Of a DNA stretch of 48,381 nucleotides, positions 36,483 to 45,525 are shown piece by piece. The notes beneath the pieces were generated by a model that had not been told where the DNA came from, searched no databases, and worked only from the letters and a program-made list of their open reading frames with translations. Within the stretch, counting starts at the first letter, position 1, and each line of letters opens with the position of its first letter. The position numbers and the translations under genes are program-made. The stretch lies in the IMG/VR virus record IMGVR_UViG_3300025769_000200, positions 1 through 48,381 of that record. One strand, given 5' to 3'. Source of the stretch: a virus.

Positions 36483-38458
36483 TATAAAGTTGTCTCAATA
36501 TATCCAGAAGAATTATCGCCAAGTCTATAATTTTCTATATTATCAAAATCAAAGTTTAGGATTCTTTGTAATAAAGGAATATTGTTTTGCAAAACTCTTG
36601 AAGGATAACCAGCTTCCTGTAAAGCAGTAGCATTAGACGTAATTGTGTCTTGTTGAGTTCTCATGCTTTCTATTATTTGCGCTCTACTATCTGTAAGTTT
36701 CTTTTTAAGTTCTGCTGGTGTTGTAAACACGTTTACGCTACCAAAAATATCAGCAACAAGTTCTCTATCTAAGTTAGAAATAGTTTTACCAGATTCTCCT
36801 AAAATATCTCTAACAGATCTTTGTGTAACAGTCTTTAAAATAAGATCTGTTCTTTTGGCCGCTGATAGATTGTTCCAATCTGTTTCTCCATAACCAGCAG
36901 CAGCTCTTAAATCTTCACTTATTTTAGAAATAAAACCTCCTACACCAAAAGCCCCAGGTTCATTTATATCTTCATTAAGTATTTTATTTAGATCGCTTAC
37001 AATTCTTTCATCTTCATCAAAATCTTTTAATGCGCCTGTCAAATTTCCTTCAAATTCAACATAATTTTTAATTTGATTTTTATCGTATGGTTCTGCGTTT
37101 GCAGCGTCTAAAGCTGCTTCAGCTTTAGCTAACCTCAATTTCATTTGGTAATCTCTTTCTTCTTTGTCAGCCATTAGCTCTCTAGCTGCTCTTTCTTCGG
37201 CGGCTTTAGATGCTCCACCTGCAAGACCTGCACCCATCTGACCAGTTCTTGTAAGCTCGCCACCTACGTTTCTAATAAAGTTAAGGAATCTATCAGAGCC
37301 AAAGAATCCTGGCTGATCTAATTTTCTACTTATAGGATCATTTTGTTTTCTAAGTTCTTCTTGTTTCACGACATCTGTATCAGTTACAGGTCTTTCAATT
37401 TCTGGAAGCTTAGGCAAAGCTATTTCATCTAATGTAGATTTAAATTCATCTTCAGATAAGCCGCTAAACTTAGCTTCATTTTCTGCCAAAGTATCAGCTT
37501 CAGTTTTATCCACATCTACCTTTTGTTCTATCGGTTTAATTTCATCTAATAGAGTTGCAATCTCATCATCTTGTTCTAATCTTCCTTCAGGCAATAAATT
37601 TCCAAACTCATCTCTACCAATCATTTCTTTTTCATAAGCTAATCTTCTGGCTTCTAAAGAACCAGGACCACCTTCAATACTTAAAGTTTCACTTGTAGTA
37701 ATAGGCGTAGGGCCGCTAGGTCCGCTAACTTCTGTAACGGTAGCCGTATCTACAATATTTGGTTGATTTAATTCATCAAGATCTTTATCAATATCAAAAA
37801 TTGGATCTCTTCCAAGAATTTGAGAAATAATATTTGCAGCACCTTTTACTTTTGGAGGAAACGCATCTTGAAAACCTTGAGATAAATTTACATTTGGACT
37901 CATACTAGCTGCTGTAAATGTTCTGTCAGGATTAATATTTCTTTCGCCAGTAATTCTTTCTAATGCAGCTCTTGATCTTTCTTGATCAGTTGGAAAAATA
38001 GAATCCATTTCATCTCTTTTAAATCCAAATATTCCAGTCCTAACATCATCATCTGCTGTTTTTAAATAATCAGAACCAACAAACTCACCTATCCCAGCTA
38101 TACCTTTTTTTACATACGGCTCAAAAAATCGACCAGTAGCAATTCCTGCATCTATTAAACCTGTTCCAACATCTCTTGGCTGTAAATACCCAAAAGATCT
38201 TTTACTTAAATCAAACGGTTCATCTTGATCTCTAAATTTTTCTAAAGCAGAAGCAACATTTGAGCCTTTGATTAAAGTATCATCTTTAAGTATTGGATAT
38301 AAATTTCTACCTTTTAAAAATAAATCACTTACAAAATCTTTATCAAGGTTGTAAATTTTTCCTGAAACAGTATCGTATATTTGATTTGGTCCAAGAGGAC
38401 CGCTGGGTGTACTAGCGCCACCACCATTTGAAAACATCTTTCTATTAAGAAAGTTCAT
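36482..38458 (-). CDS. Putative virion protein with LGESGRTISN-type motif, 658 aa
   Basis: The N-terminus is Gly/Pro-rich (FSNGGGASTPSGPLGPNQIY) and the middle is acidic. Residues about 420-470 are Ala/Glu-rich helix, and the C-terminal region contains RDILGESGKTISNLDRELV. Two closely related copies of that motif occur in the 368-aa protein at 17.9 kb. The stop overlaps the next start as TAATG. Its place between two ejection-type proteins suggests the same complex. No enzymatic domain is recognised. Confidence 0.62.
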   Translation of the reverse strand: MNFLNRKMFSNGGGASTPSGPLGPNQIYDTVSGKIYNLDKDFVSDLFLKGRNLYPILKDDTLIKGSNVASALEKFRDQDEPFDLSKRSFGYLQPRDVGTGLIDAGIATGRFFEPYVKKGIAGIGEFVGSDYLKTADDDVRTGIFGFKRDEMDSIFPTDQERSRAALERITGERNINPDRTFTAASMSPNVNLSQGFQDAFPPKVKGAANIISQILGRDPIFDIDKDLDELNQPNIVDTATVTEVSGPSGPTPITTSETLSIEGGPGSLEARRLAYEKEMIGRDEFGNLLPEGRLEQDDEIATLLDEIKPIEQKVDVDKTEADTLAENEAKFSGLSEDEFKSTLDEIALPKLPEIERPVTDTDVVKQEELRKQNDPISRKLDQPGFFGSDRFLNFIRNVGGELTRTGQMGAGLAGGASKAAEERAARELMADKEERDYQMKLRLAKAEAALDAANAEPYDKNQIKNYVEFEGNLTGALKDFDEDERIVSDLNKILNEDINEPGAFGVGGFISKISEDLRAAAGYGETDWNNLSAAKRTDLILKTVTQRSVRDILGESGKTISNLDRELVADIFGSVNVFTTPAELKKKLTDSRAQIIESMRTQQDTITSNATALQEAGYPSRVLQNNIPLLQRILNFDFDNIENYRLGDNSSGYIETTL

Positions 38459-38459
38459 G

Positions 38460-39725
38460 TTAGTTTCCTCGGCCAGGTACTAAAGCTCCGTAAGCAGAGA
38501 AAGCTGCTCCAAGACCTTGAGCGCTTGGATCAGGAGCCATACCGTATGTAGAATCGATCTGGCTTCCTGCTTGTTTGTAGCCAGGTAGTAAAGAACCAAT
38601 ACCCTGCATAGTTTGTAACGGCCTCATTTGCTGTTGCAACTGTTGAGTAAATTGTCTTTGATTTTGTAGATCTGCAATATTTCTACCAGCAGCACCTAGA
38701 CCCATTAATTCAGATCTTTGACCTCTGTTTAATGCTTCTAAGTTTTGACCAATACCAGCAAGTTGACCGCCATATCCTGCTAATTGAGATCCTAATTGAG
38801 AAGCGCCAGCTCCTCTTTGTCCACCTATACCTAACAATCCACCAGCTAAGCCTGCTCTCGCAGCAGCCTCGCTTTGACCAAACTGTTGTAAGCCACTAGC
38901 TAAACCTTGCTCTGCTCCTAATCTTGATCCAGCAAATCCACCCAAGCCTTGAGCAGCAGCTCTTTCTGCTTGTCTTTGCCTTGCAAATTCACCCATACCT
39001 GTTTGTTGTGCTTGTGAAAAACCTCTTGCTCTTATGTTTGATAGTGCGTCACCTAGACCTCTACCAAGCGCTTCTCTTCTTTCTTCAGCACCCAGCCTAG
39101 CCCTAGATCCAAAAGCTGATTCGCCACCAGCTGAGATAGCTTGCGCTCTTGCCGCTATATCTTGCTGATCGCCAGCTTTCATTACATCATCAATAGTTTG
39201 TTGAACAACTCTATCTTCATAAGGATTGTAGAACTGTTCTGTCATACTAGGATCGTATGCACCTAAAGTACCTCTAAGAAGATTTTCTGATTCACCTAAG
39301 CGGTTGCCATATTGATCAACAGCTCCTGTTGCAATACCTCTTGCTTGGCCAATCCCAGAAAGAGCGCTGTCTAAACCTAAGCCATATTGCTCTTCTGCTC
39401 TAGAAAAATAAGGATCTTGTAGTTGTTCGGCTCTTCTAGATTGTTCTATAGCTTGATTAACTAAATCTTGTTGTTGAGTAAAGAACGGTTGGAATGCACC
39501 AAGGCCAGCTTGCGCTCTTTGTCTTGCTTGAGTTTCTAATGGATCTAAACCAGCTGTTTGTTGTAAAGGAACATCACTTCCTATTAAGTTAGCACCAGCT
39601 TGTTGTAATTGATTATAAAAACCAGGAGTGCCGTCAGTACCAAAATATAAAGCCCGTACAAGCGGGTCTGTTATTGTTTCGGCTGTTATCTGACTTTGAA
39701 GTACGGGATCTACTGTATTAGCCAT
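38460..39725 (-). CDS. Gly/Ala/Gln-rich putative ejection protein, 421 aa
   Basis: The protein is low-complexity helical: PLETQARQRAQAGLGAFQPF, YNPYEDRVVQQTIDDVMKAG, SAGGESAFGSRARLGAEERR, then many G-L-G/A repeats. I recall this YNPYE..VVQQ...D......(A)...A...GAFG.SR pattern from a frequent marine phage virion protein. It probably forms part of the injected core or DNA-ejection channel. Its start overlaps the stop of the 569-aa gene as TAATG. Confidence 0.68.
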   Translation of the reverse strand: MANTVDPVLQSQITAETITDPLVRALYFGTDGTPGFYNQLQQAGANLIGSDVPLQQTAGLDPLETQARQRAQAGLGAFQPFFTQQQDLVNQAIEQSRRAEQLQDPYFSRAEEQYGLGLDSALSGIGQARGIATGAVDQYGNRLGESENLLRGTLGAYDPSMTEQFYNPYEDRVVQQTIDDVMKAGDQQDIAARAQAISAGGESAFGSRARLGAEERREALGRGLGDALSNIRARGFSQAQQTGMGEFARQRQAERAAAQGLGGFAGSRLGAEQGLASGLQQFGQSEAAARAGLAGGLLGIGGQRGAGASQLGSQLAGYGGQLAGIGQNLEALNRGQRSELMGLGAAGRNIADLQNQRQFTQQLQQQMRPLQTMQGIGSLLPGYKQAGSQIDSTYGMAPDPSAQGLGAAFSAYGALVPGRGN

Positions 39726-41434
39726 TATGCCATACTCCCTGAAGCGTTATACTTTTCAAATGTGTCCATTAGTTTATTCATTACCTCTACACCTTTTTCT
39801 CTATCTGGTTTACTGGATGCTATCAACTCAATACCTTTTTTTGTTTTATTAAATTTAAAACCACCAGCGCCGTTGTTAGCAGCAGCCGTCATAACAAACT
39901 CACCATCACTAAGCATAGCTGGTATATCATCAGAGGTTCCTGTTCCAGGACCGACTGACTCACCACCATTTCGCATATCTAGTTCGCCTATTGCAGCCAA
40001 GCCACCTTTATTAAATTGTTGTCTGCCGTAACCTATTGGACCACCAAAGGCCGCAGCTTTTCTTACACCTAAATCAAAACCACCAAATACAGGAGCTGGA
40101 TTAAGATCTGGTCTTATTGATTGTCTAATATCGGTTAAACCACCTTCGGTTTTTTTTGTTGCATCTTTAACAGCTTTACCGTATAAAGCAGCCATTGCTA
40201 ATGCCGCTGCATTTAGCCCGCCTCCTCCAGATTGACTTGAAGAACTTTCAAGAAATCCTCCGCCTTCTCTTACTGGATCAGATTGCTTGCCCGTTATAAA
40301 ATCTTCTATTTTTCCAACAGCACTTTGTCCAGGAGTTTTTTGAAAGAAATTTCCAATATTACCAACGGCCCTTCCATCAATTCCAATTCTGCCAGAGCCT
40401 TCTGTACTAAAATCTGATTTTCTTCCTTTTAGAAAATCTTCAATTACACCCACATAACTTTGACCTTTTTTCTTTCCAGCACCAAAAAATCCAGGTTGTT
40501 GTTGTTGGTCATACATGTTTTGAGCTTCTGCTTGAGTATAATAATTTCCATCATTTGCTCTAATAGCTATTTCACCATTTTGATTAGTAATGCTATCGTT
40601 TATGTCAAAATTGCTGTTTAACCAAGTAGTTATGTCTCCTCCACCACCTTGATCAGATGCCATCATCATCTGCCCATCCATACCAGGTGTATATGCAGCG
40701 TTCATTATGTTGCCTACTGGATTTCCAGCAGAAGTAAATGTATCAAAAGCTTGGCCTCCCATAGTATCAGCTCCGCCTACATTACTAAATATTCCTCCAT
40801 ATCCTTTTCTTTGATCTTCTGCATATGTTTTACCTATCTCTTGACCATATCTTAGAGGATTAAATACAGTTTCTCCCTCAACTACATTTCCAAGACTATC
40901 TAATTTATCAACTTGACCAATATTTGAAAGTGCGCTTCCAAAGCCACCACCAATATTTTTAAAATCGCCAGAGGTTATAGATTGAAGTGCGCCATCTTTA
41001 CCAAATACTTTTTGACTTCCACCAGCCATTACGGTCATGATGTCACCAAGACCACCTTCACCTTTAGCAAGTTTAAGTGCAGCAGCCCCTTTTTGATAAG
41101 TAACGGCAAAAGGAGTCCAAGGACCAGGTATAACAGCTGCAACAGGTGCTATTTTCTTAACTACTTTTTTTACGCTTCTAGCAGTTTTTTTTAGAAATTT
41201 TCTTAAACCAAATTCAGGCATGCCTGTAATAGGATTGATAGACATACCTTCGCCAACAGTATATTCATTAGGATCAAGCCCTACTGCCACCATTTCATTT
41301 TCAATTATTTTTCTTGTAGCTGGAGAGATAACTGCTGGTACTACCATTTCTCCTGTCATGACGTGAGCGAGTTTTGTGTCTCCACCTCGTCCAAGGGCTG
41401 CTAAACCTTTATTTGAATTGTCTATTCTATTCAT
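39725..41434 (-). CDS. Glycine-rich virion protein with GLAALGRGGDT and SDGEFVM motifs, 569 aa
   Basis: Near the N-terminus is GLAALGRGGDTKLAHVMTGE, then MVVPAVISP; near the C-terminus GPGTGTSDDIPAMLSDGEFV then MTAAANNGAG. Both the GE(M/F)V(V/M) segments recur in a large phage virion family. Residues 75-125 are basic then hydrophobic (KKTARSVKKVVKKIAPVAAV). Two copies of FL(K/T)G(R/K)(K/Q)SD(F/P) lie in the middle. It is likely a tail-side or internal virion component and is followed by three other large virion proteins. Confidence 0.65.
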   Translation of the reverse strand: MNRIDNSNKGLAALGRGGDTKLAHVMTGEMVVPAVISPATRKIIENEMVAVGLDPNEYTVGEGMSINPITGMPEFGLRKFLKKTARSVKKVVKKIAPVAAVIPGPWTPFAVTYQKGAAALKLAKGEGGLGDIMTVMAGGSQKVFGKDGALQSITSGDFKNIGGGFGSALSNIGQVDKLDSLGNVVEGETVFNPLRYGQEIGKTYAEDQRKGYGGIFSNVGGADTMGGQAFDTFTSAGNPVGNIMNAAYTPGMDGQMMMASDQGGGGDITTWLNSNFDINDSITNQNGEIAIRANDGNYYTQAEAQNMYDQQQQPGFFGAGKKKGQSYVGVIEDFLKGRKSDFSTEGSGRIGIDGRAVGNIGNFFQKTPGQSAVGKIEDFITGKQSDPVREGGGFLESSSSQSGGGGLNAAALAMAALYGKAVKDATKKTEGGLTDIRQSIRPDLNPAPVFGGFDLGVRKAAAFGGPIGYGRQQFNKGGLAAIGELDMRNGGESVGPGTGTSDDIPAMLSDGEFVMTAAANNGAGGFKFNKTKKGIELIASSKPDREKGVEVMNKLMDTFEKYNASGSMA

Positions 41435-41448
41435 TTTTAAATTTTACC

Positions 41449-42156
41449 CTATTCTTCTATACATTTTAACCAAAATACAAGTAAGTATCTATTTCCTGAT
41501 TCTACCGATAGGCCTCTATGCATATGGGTAAAGCTCGGAAATATTAGAGCGTGGCCTGTAGGTAATGGTTCAACTGTACCACGATTTAAAAACTCAGTCC
41601 CGCCCCCCTTGTACTCACCTGTATTTAAGGGGACAACCATACTAATATCGGCACTAGCATCATGATGCCAAGCGCCTTGTTTTTTATCCTTTAAATTATA
41701 ATTAGCTATTTGAATGCCGCCACCATTTACGTGCCTATTCCAAATATTTAAAAATATAGGATTACCTATAGTATATATCGTTTGAAACAAAGATTGATAG
41801 ATTTCTGGACAATTATCTTGAAAAGTTATTTCTGGTATTTGTCTTAAAGTATCTTCTTCTGGATTGGGTTGAAAACCATAAAAACTTTCTAAGTTTTGTA
41901 TTTCATCTAACAATATAGAACAAAACTTTTTTGAAAAGAAAGGAACCGTATATACATCTTTCAACGGTTCTTTTATCACTTCATTTAACTTTGTTAGCTT
42001 GGGATTGTTGTTACCTTTATTGTTATAGAAATCTACTATAGTTGGTAAAGAGTCTTGGACTGCATCAAATGTTTCTTTTTCTATATACCAATCAGCAGGA
42101 TGCTCAAGCAATATATTTTTAGTTTTATATTCGTTTTTTATAGCTAACTCAACCAT
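41449..42156 (-). CDS. 2-oxoglutarate/Fe(II)-dependent oxygenase, prolyl-4-hydroxylase-like, 235 aa
   Basis: The C-terminal half has the double-stranded beta-helix signature: GAWHHDASADISMVVPLN with the iron ligands H164-x-D166, GGGTEFL, the distal histidine in FTHMHRG (H213) and the 2OG-binding Arg in GNRYLLVFW (R223). All key residues are present, so it is probably active. The N-terminal 100 residues look like the helical support domain. It overlaps the upstream fibre gene by eight bases, so it is expressed with tail genes. A hydroxylation target, protein or nucleic acid, is unknown. Confidence 0.85.
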   Translation of the reverse strand: MVELAIKNEYKTKNILLEHPADWYIEKETFDAVQDSLPTIVDFYNNKGNNNPKLTKLNEVIKEPLKDVYTVPFFSKKFCSILLDEIQNLESFYGFQPNPEEDTLRQIPEITFQDNCPEIYQSLFQTIYTIGNPIFLNIWNRHVNGGGIQIANYNLKDKKQGAWHHDASADISMVVPLNTGEYKGGGTEFLNRGTVEPLPTGHALIFPSFTHMHRGLSVESGNRYLLVFWLKCIEE

Positions 42157-42493
42157 TATTAAAGTTAGTGATGTTTATAGATATATCTCCACCTGTAATA
42201 ATATCTATCTTACCTAATGATAAAGTAGCTTCAAAACCAAAGTCATTTGCTCTTTCGCCTATATCAACCCACTTAGATCCTGTATAAACCTGCAAAACGC
42301 CTAAAGTAGTATTCCATATAATACTGCCTGGCAAAAAGTTAAATTTAAGTTTATCTGCATCATTAACTTGTTGAGTGCTGTTAACATCAACCGCACCTAA
42401 GTTAATTTCTAAAATTCTTGTAAGTCTGTTAAATATATCTGGGCTGACTGAACCTACAGCAATTGGAAGTTGCGTTTGTAGAATCTTGCTCAT
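42149..42493 (-). CDS. Small tail/fibre-associated protein, 114 aa
   Basis: The N-terminus is helical (PIAVGSVSPDIFNRLTRILE) and the C-terminal half is beta-rich: LKFNFLPGSIIWNTTLGVLQ then VYTGSKWVDIGE, as in short fibre or tail-tip proteins of marine phages. The start overlaps the nozzle gene stop as ATGA, and the end overlaps the oxygenase start. It is probably a structural tail component; the exact place is unknown. Confidence 0.6.
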   Translation of the reverse strand: MSKILQTQLPIAVGSVSPDIFNRLTRILEINLGAVDVNSTQQVNDADKLKFNFLPGSIIWNTTLGVLQVYTGSKWVDIGERANDFGFEATLSLGKIDIITGGDISINITNFNNG

Positions 42494-44361
42494 CTCTTGC
42501 CGTCAGTTCTTACATCAATCCTTGTAGCTCCTAATCTCCATCCAATTCCTAAATTACCGTCATTTGGCGCATCATCATCTGACTCAAATCTTAAAACCAT
42601 TTGTCTTGCTCTGCCCCTAACAAATGCCTGTTGAGTGTTTGCTTGTATAGAGCTTGTTGAGTTGACAGACAAAGAATCTCCTGGATAGTTTCTTGTTTTA
42701 ACTACAATATTTACAGATCCATCTTCGTTGCTGTTTTGAATAAATTTAAAATCTGGAATAATTTTTTGTATAAAAGTAAATTGTTCTCCATCACCTAAAT
42801 CAAAATCAGAACTTTCTATAAACACATTAGTCATAGGAGATCCATCATCATCAAAGCCTATTTCTTGTTGATACAGATAGCCATTACTAACAGCTCTAGG
42901 GTAGTTTTCTATACCAGCATCTAACCAAGCTGTTCTACTTAAAGATCCATAAAACCAAACATTTTCTGCGTAATTATAAATAACATACTTATCTATCTCA
43001 CTACTAGAAGAAGAACAATAAAACCAACCAACTTCATTTTTATCTGCAATAGTAAATGCATTAATTTTAAAAGATTGAGTTAAATTTATATCAGAAAAAA
43101 CATAATTCTGGACAGTACAAGGAACGGTTTGAACACTACCATTATAGATATAAAAATTATTGTAGCTCATCCAAAACACACCTTGAGGCGCTGTAATAGC
43201 TGCTTTAGGCCCTATTAATCCTATTCCTTCATTAATTAAATTAACTCCAAATGTAAAAGGCGGACCAATAAACTGCATGCTATATAAAGCAGTATCAGTC
43301 CAAACTAATATTTCTTGTCTAGACTTAACGGCACCAATAATAGAAGAGCCAGAAGATAATCGTAAAGATCCTGCTGTATTTGTTGTTTGAGGCTCAAACT
43401 CTAAAGCATTTTCTTGGTCACTAAATGCAATTAACATAGGATCAACAGCTCCAGTTCTAACGCCCCCCGATAAAGGATCTGCGCCTAATACAATTAAATG
43501 ACGATCTTTTTCTGAAGTAATAACTTGTAACCCTACTGTTGGTACTTGATTAGCTCCAGATGTTGTAGAAAGGTTAACAGCTCTAGTTGTAAGGCCGTTA
43601 TTTTCAACCCATCTATATATGCCTCCACCTCTTTGATTAATAATTAAATCTTCTCCAAAGTTGTCATGAGTCCATAATCTAAGTTGATTGGTAGAAGATA
43701 GTGCTGTTGCAGATCCAAAGGCTCCCTCTCCCCATCCATTTAAACCCCAACCAGTACCAGGCACATAAACATCCAGACCCACATTCAATTGATATGTGCC
43801 AACGGTTGATCCACCACCATTACCGCTATCGCTTGAATTAGCTGTTACTTCAGCTCCGCTAGTATCTTTAGCTTCAATTGTGTAAGAATTAGAATTTACG
43901 ATTGTAGCTATTTGATATTCTTGATTAAGTACTGTAGCAGTAATATTACCGCCTAAAGATGCTGCTCCTGAAAATGTTACAAAATCATTTTGTACTGCCC
44001 CATGAGCTGTATCTGTTACTGTAATGGTTGAATCTCCATCTACCGCAGCAAAAGTTACATCTCCCGCAGCTGTAGTAGATCTTATTGGGGTTATGTCATT
44101 AAAAGAAGTACCCTCTTCTATATAATATTTCCAAGTTGTTCCTAAACCTAAATATTTAGTTCCAGATAATGCTATCCAAGGATGCAAAGCCCTGCAAGTT
44201 CCTAAAAAAGTATTGTTACTATCTTTAGCCCAACCACCAAACTTTTCGGGTCTACCTTTTCTAAAACGAACAAGGTTGCAGTCAAACCAACCGCCCTCAT
44301 TATCATAATCAGTACCTTCTCTGTTGATACCTGGTTTAAATATTGCTTTCTGTAACGTCAT
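42490..44361 (-). CDS. Tail nozzle/hub protein, P22 gp10-like, 623 aa
   Basis: The N-terminus MTLQKAIFKPGINREGTDYD, then EGGWFDCNLVRFRKGRPEKF, is the standard start of the nozzle family of SU10-like and marine podoviruses. The rest is a beta-propeller-like Gly/Ser/Asn-rich sequence (DLIINQRGGGIYRWVENN, GAVDPMLIAFSDQENALEF) ending in RMVLRFESDD-type strands. It forms the tail nozzle below the adaptor. A Ser/Gly-rich insertion near residues 100-190 may be a small beta domain. Its start lies within the end of the upstream nuclease gene. Confidence 0.82.
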   Translation of the reverse strand: MTLQKAIFKPGINREGTDYDNEGGWFDCNLVRFRKGRPEKFGGWAKDSNNTFLGTCRALHPWIALSGTKYLGLGTTWKYYIEEGTSFNDITPIRSTTAAGDVTFAAVDGDSTITVTDTAHGAVQNDFVTFSGAASLGGNITATVLNQEYQIATIVNSNSYTIEAKDTSGAEVTANSSDSGNGGGSTVGTYQLNVGLDVYVPGTGWGLNGWGEGAFGSATALSSTNQLRLWTHDNFGEDLIINQRGGGIYRWVENNGLTTRAVNLSTTSGANQVPTVGLQVITSEKDRHLIVLGADPLSGGVRTGAVDPMLIAFSDQENALEFEPQTTNTAGSLRLSSGSSIIGAVKSRQEILVWTDTALYSMQFIGPPFTFGVNLINEGIGLIGPKAAITAPQGVFWMSYNNFYIYNGSVQTVPCTVQNYVFSDINLTQSFKINAFTIADKNEVGWFYCSSSSSEIDKYVIYNYAENVWFYGSLSRTAWLDAGIENYPRAVSNGYLYQQEIGFDDDGSPMTNVFIESSDFDLGDGEQFTFIQKIIPDFKFIQNSNEDGSVNIVVKTRNYPGDSLSVNSTSSIQANTQQAFVRGRARQMVLRFESDDDAPNDGNLGIGWRLGATRIDVRTDGKR

Positions 44362-44818
44362 TTAATGATTCTAGTTTTGGTGTTTTATTTACATATAACA
44401 AAGTTTCTAATAAAGATTCTTTAGAATCTATTTTATTTAAACTGCCTATAGTTTTTGCATACTCAGTTAAATTGTTCTTTTTATCAACAGGAACAAAAAT
44501 AACTTTATTTATCGGCAAAGCAACCAAACAGAAAAAGTCTATTTGACCGTCTCCATATCTTACCATTTTATTTTGTCTAGTGTTATTAGAAGTTCTTCGT
44601 CCAGATCTTATTTCCCAACGGTAATAATCTGCTTTTGATCTTTTGTAAATTTTGTTTGTTGTTTTAACTTGGACTCGGTAAAGTTTGCCTTGATGATCAA
44701 GTATTAAATCAGACCTATGATTTGATGGAGACATAATAACTGAGTCGCAATATCTAAGCATGTAAGATGCTGCTAGATATTCACCAGCCAAAGCAATTCT
44801 AGCTGTAGAATGAGGCAT
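44336..44818 (-). CDS. PD-(D/E)XK-like endonuclease, 160 aa
   Basis: The core GEYLAASYMLRYCDSVIMSP, then RSDLILDHQGKLYRVQVKTT, matches small PD-(D/E)XK nucleases related to group I intron endonucleases and Holliday-junction resolvases: E13, D37 and Q50-V-K52, with Gln replacing the usual Glu. That substitution occurs in active members of this group. It lies between lysozyme and nozzle genes, which is odd for a nuclease. It could resolve DNA before packaging or cut competitor DNA. Confidence 0.7.
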   Translation of the reverse strand: MPHSTARIALAGEYLAASYMLRYCDSVIMSPSNHRSDLILDHQGKLYRVQVKTTNKIYKRSKADYYRWEIRSGRRTSNNTRQNKMVRYGDGQIDFFCLVALPINKVIFVPVDKKNNLTEYAKTIGSLNKIDSKESLLETLLYVNKTPKLESLNDVTESNI

Positions 44819-44845
44819 AAGCCCTTCCTATAAATTTAACCGCTG

Positions 44846-45310
44846 TTAAACCTTACCCCATTCTTTGCCTTCAAACAATAAAGACTCAGCGTTTCTTCTT
44901 CTAACCAAACCTTCATTTACTTGTTTATTTACTTTATTCCATCTTCTCATTTGGTTAGGAACTTCTTCGTATTTACTCTCGTTTAAAACTTTTAACAAGG
45001 TAGAGCTTTTTAAATTAGCAGGCCCAAGGTTGTATACCCAAGACACCAAAGCATCAAACTGAGATTGATTTAAAGGCACTTTTACAAGAGAGTTTACATA
45101 ATGCTCGTACTCATCCTCTAATTCTTGCCAAAGCATAAATTCAGCTTTTTCTTTAGACCAAACATCACCTTCTTTAACATCTTTGGTATGGCCGTATCCT
45201 ATTGTCCAAACGCCTGCTGGACATTTATATGCAACTGCTTGACCTTCATCATTAACAGGCAAGCCTTCAAATTTTTTGATGATACAAAAACCTTCGTCTG
45301 AAGTATGCAT
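44846..45310 (-). CDS. GH24 lysozyme (endolysin), 154 aa
   Basis: CIIKKFEGLPVNDE with the catalytic Glu at E15, AYKCPAGVWTIGYGHT with Cys at the usual Asp position (C30) and T36, then QSQFDALVSWVYNLGPANL and RRRNAESLLFEG identify a T4/P22-type muramidase. A six-residue insertion follows FEGLP compared with common members. I start at the ATG at 45310, which overlaps the upstream stop as TAATG; a longer frame overlaps the upstream gene. No signal peptide is seen, so release depends on the holin. Confidence 0.88.
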   Translation of the reverse strand: MHTSDEGFCIIKKFEGLPVNDEGQAVAYKCPAGVWTIGYGHTKDVKEGDVWSKEKAEFMLWQELEDEYEHYVNSLVKVPLNQSQFDALVSWVYNLGPANLKSSTLLKVLNESKYEEVPNQMRRWNKVNKQVNEGLVRRRNAESLLFEGKEWGKV

Positions 45311-45525
45311 TAGGTTCCGAATACGATTGTTACGAAAGCAATTAATAAAGTTCCCATAAAACCGAAAGTCCCAAAAACTGCCATTCTTAGGGTTTTGTTT
45401 AAATCGTTCATTTCTGATTTTATTTCTGCTGTTTCTTTGAATATGCTTTTCCATCTTTCCTCACATTTTGCCTCATGCGATTTTAAGTCTGATGCAACAG
45501 ATTGAACTGTATTTCTACTCGCCAT
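45310..45525 (-). CDS. Small membrane protein of the lysis cassette, 71 aa
   Basis: The start is at the ATG at 45525. Residues 1-45 are charged and helical (SDLKSHEAKCEERWKSIFKE) and residues 46-71 form one transmembrane helix (AVFGTFGFMGTLLIAFVTIV). It lies between the 3TM holin and lysozyme genes and overlaps both. It may be an antiholin, pinholin or spanin-like partner. Confidence 0.65.
   Translation of the reverse strand: MASRNTVQSVASDLKSHEAKCEERWKSIFKETAEIKSEMNDLNKTLRMAVFGTFGFMGTLLIAFVTIVFGT

Noticed and set aside
44846-45454. 202-codon version of the lysozyme gene
   Set aside because: The first 48 codons overlap the upstream membrane protein gene out of frame; the TAATG at 45310 is a better start.
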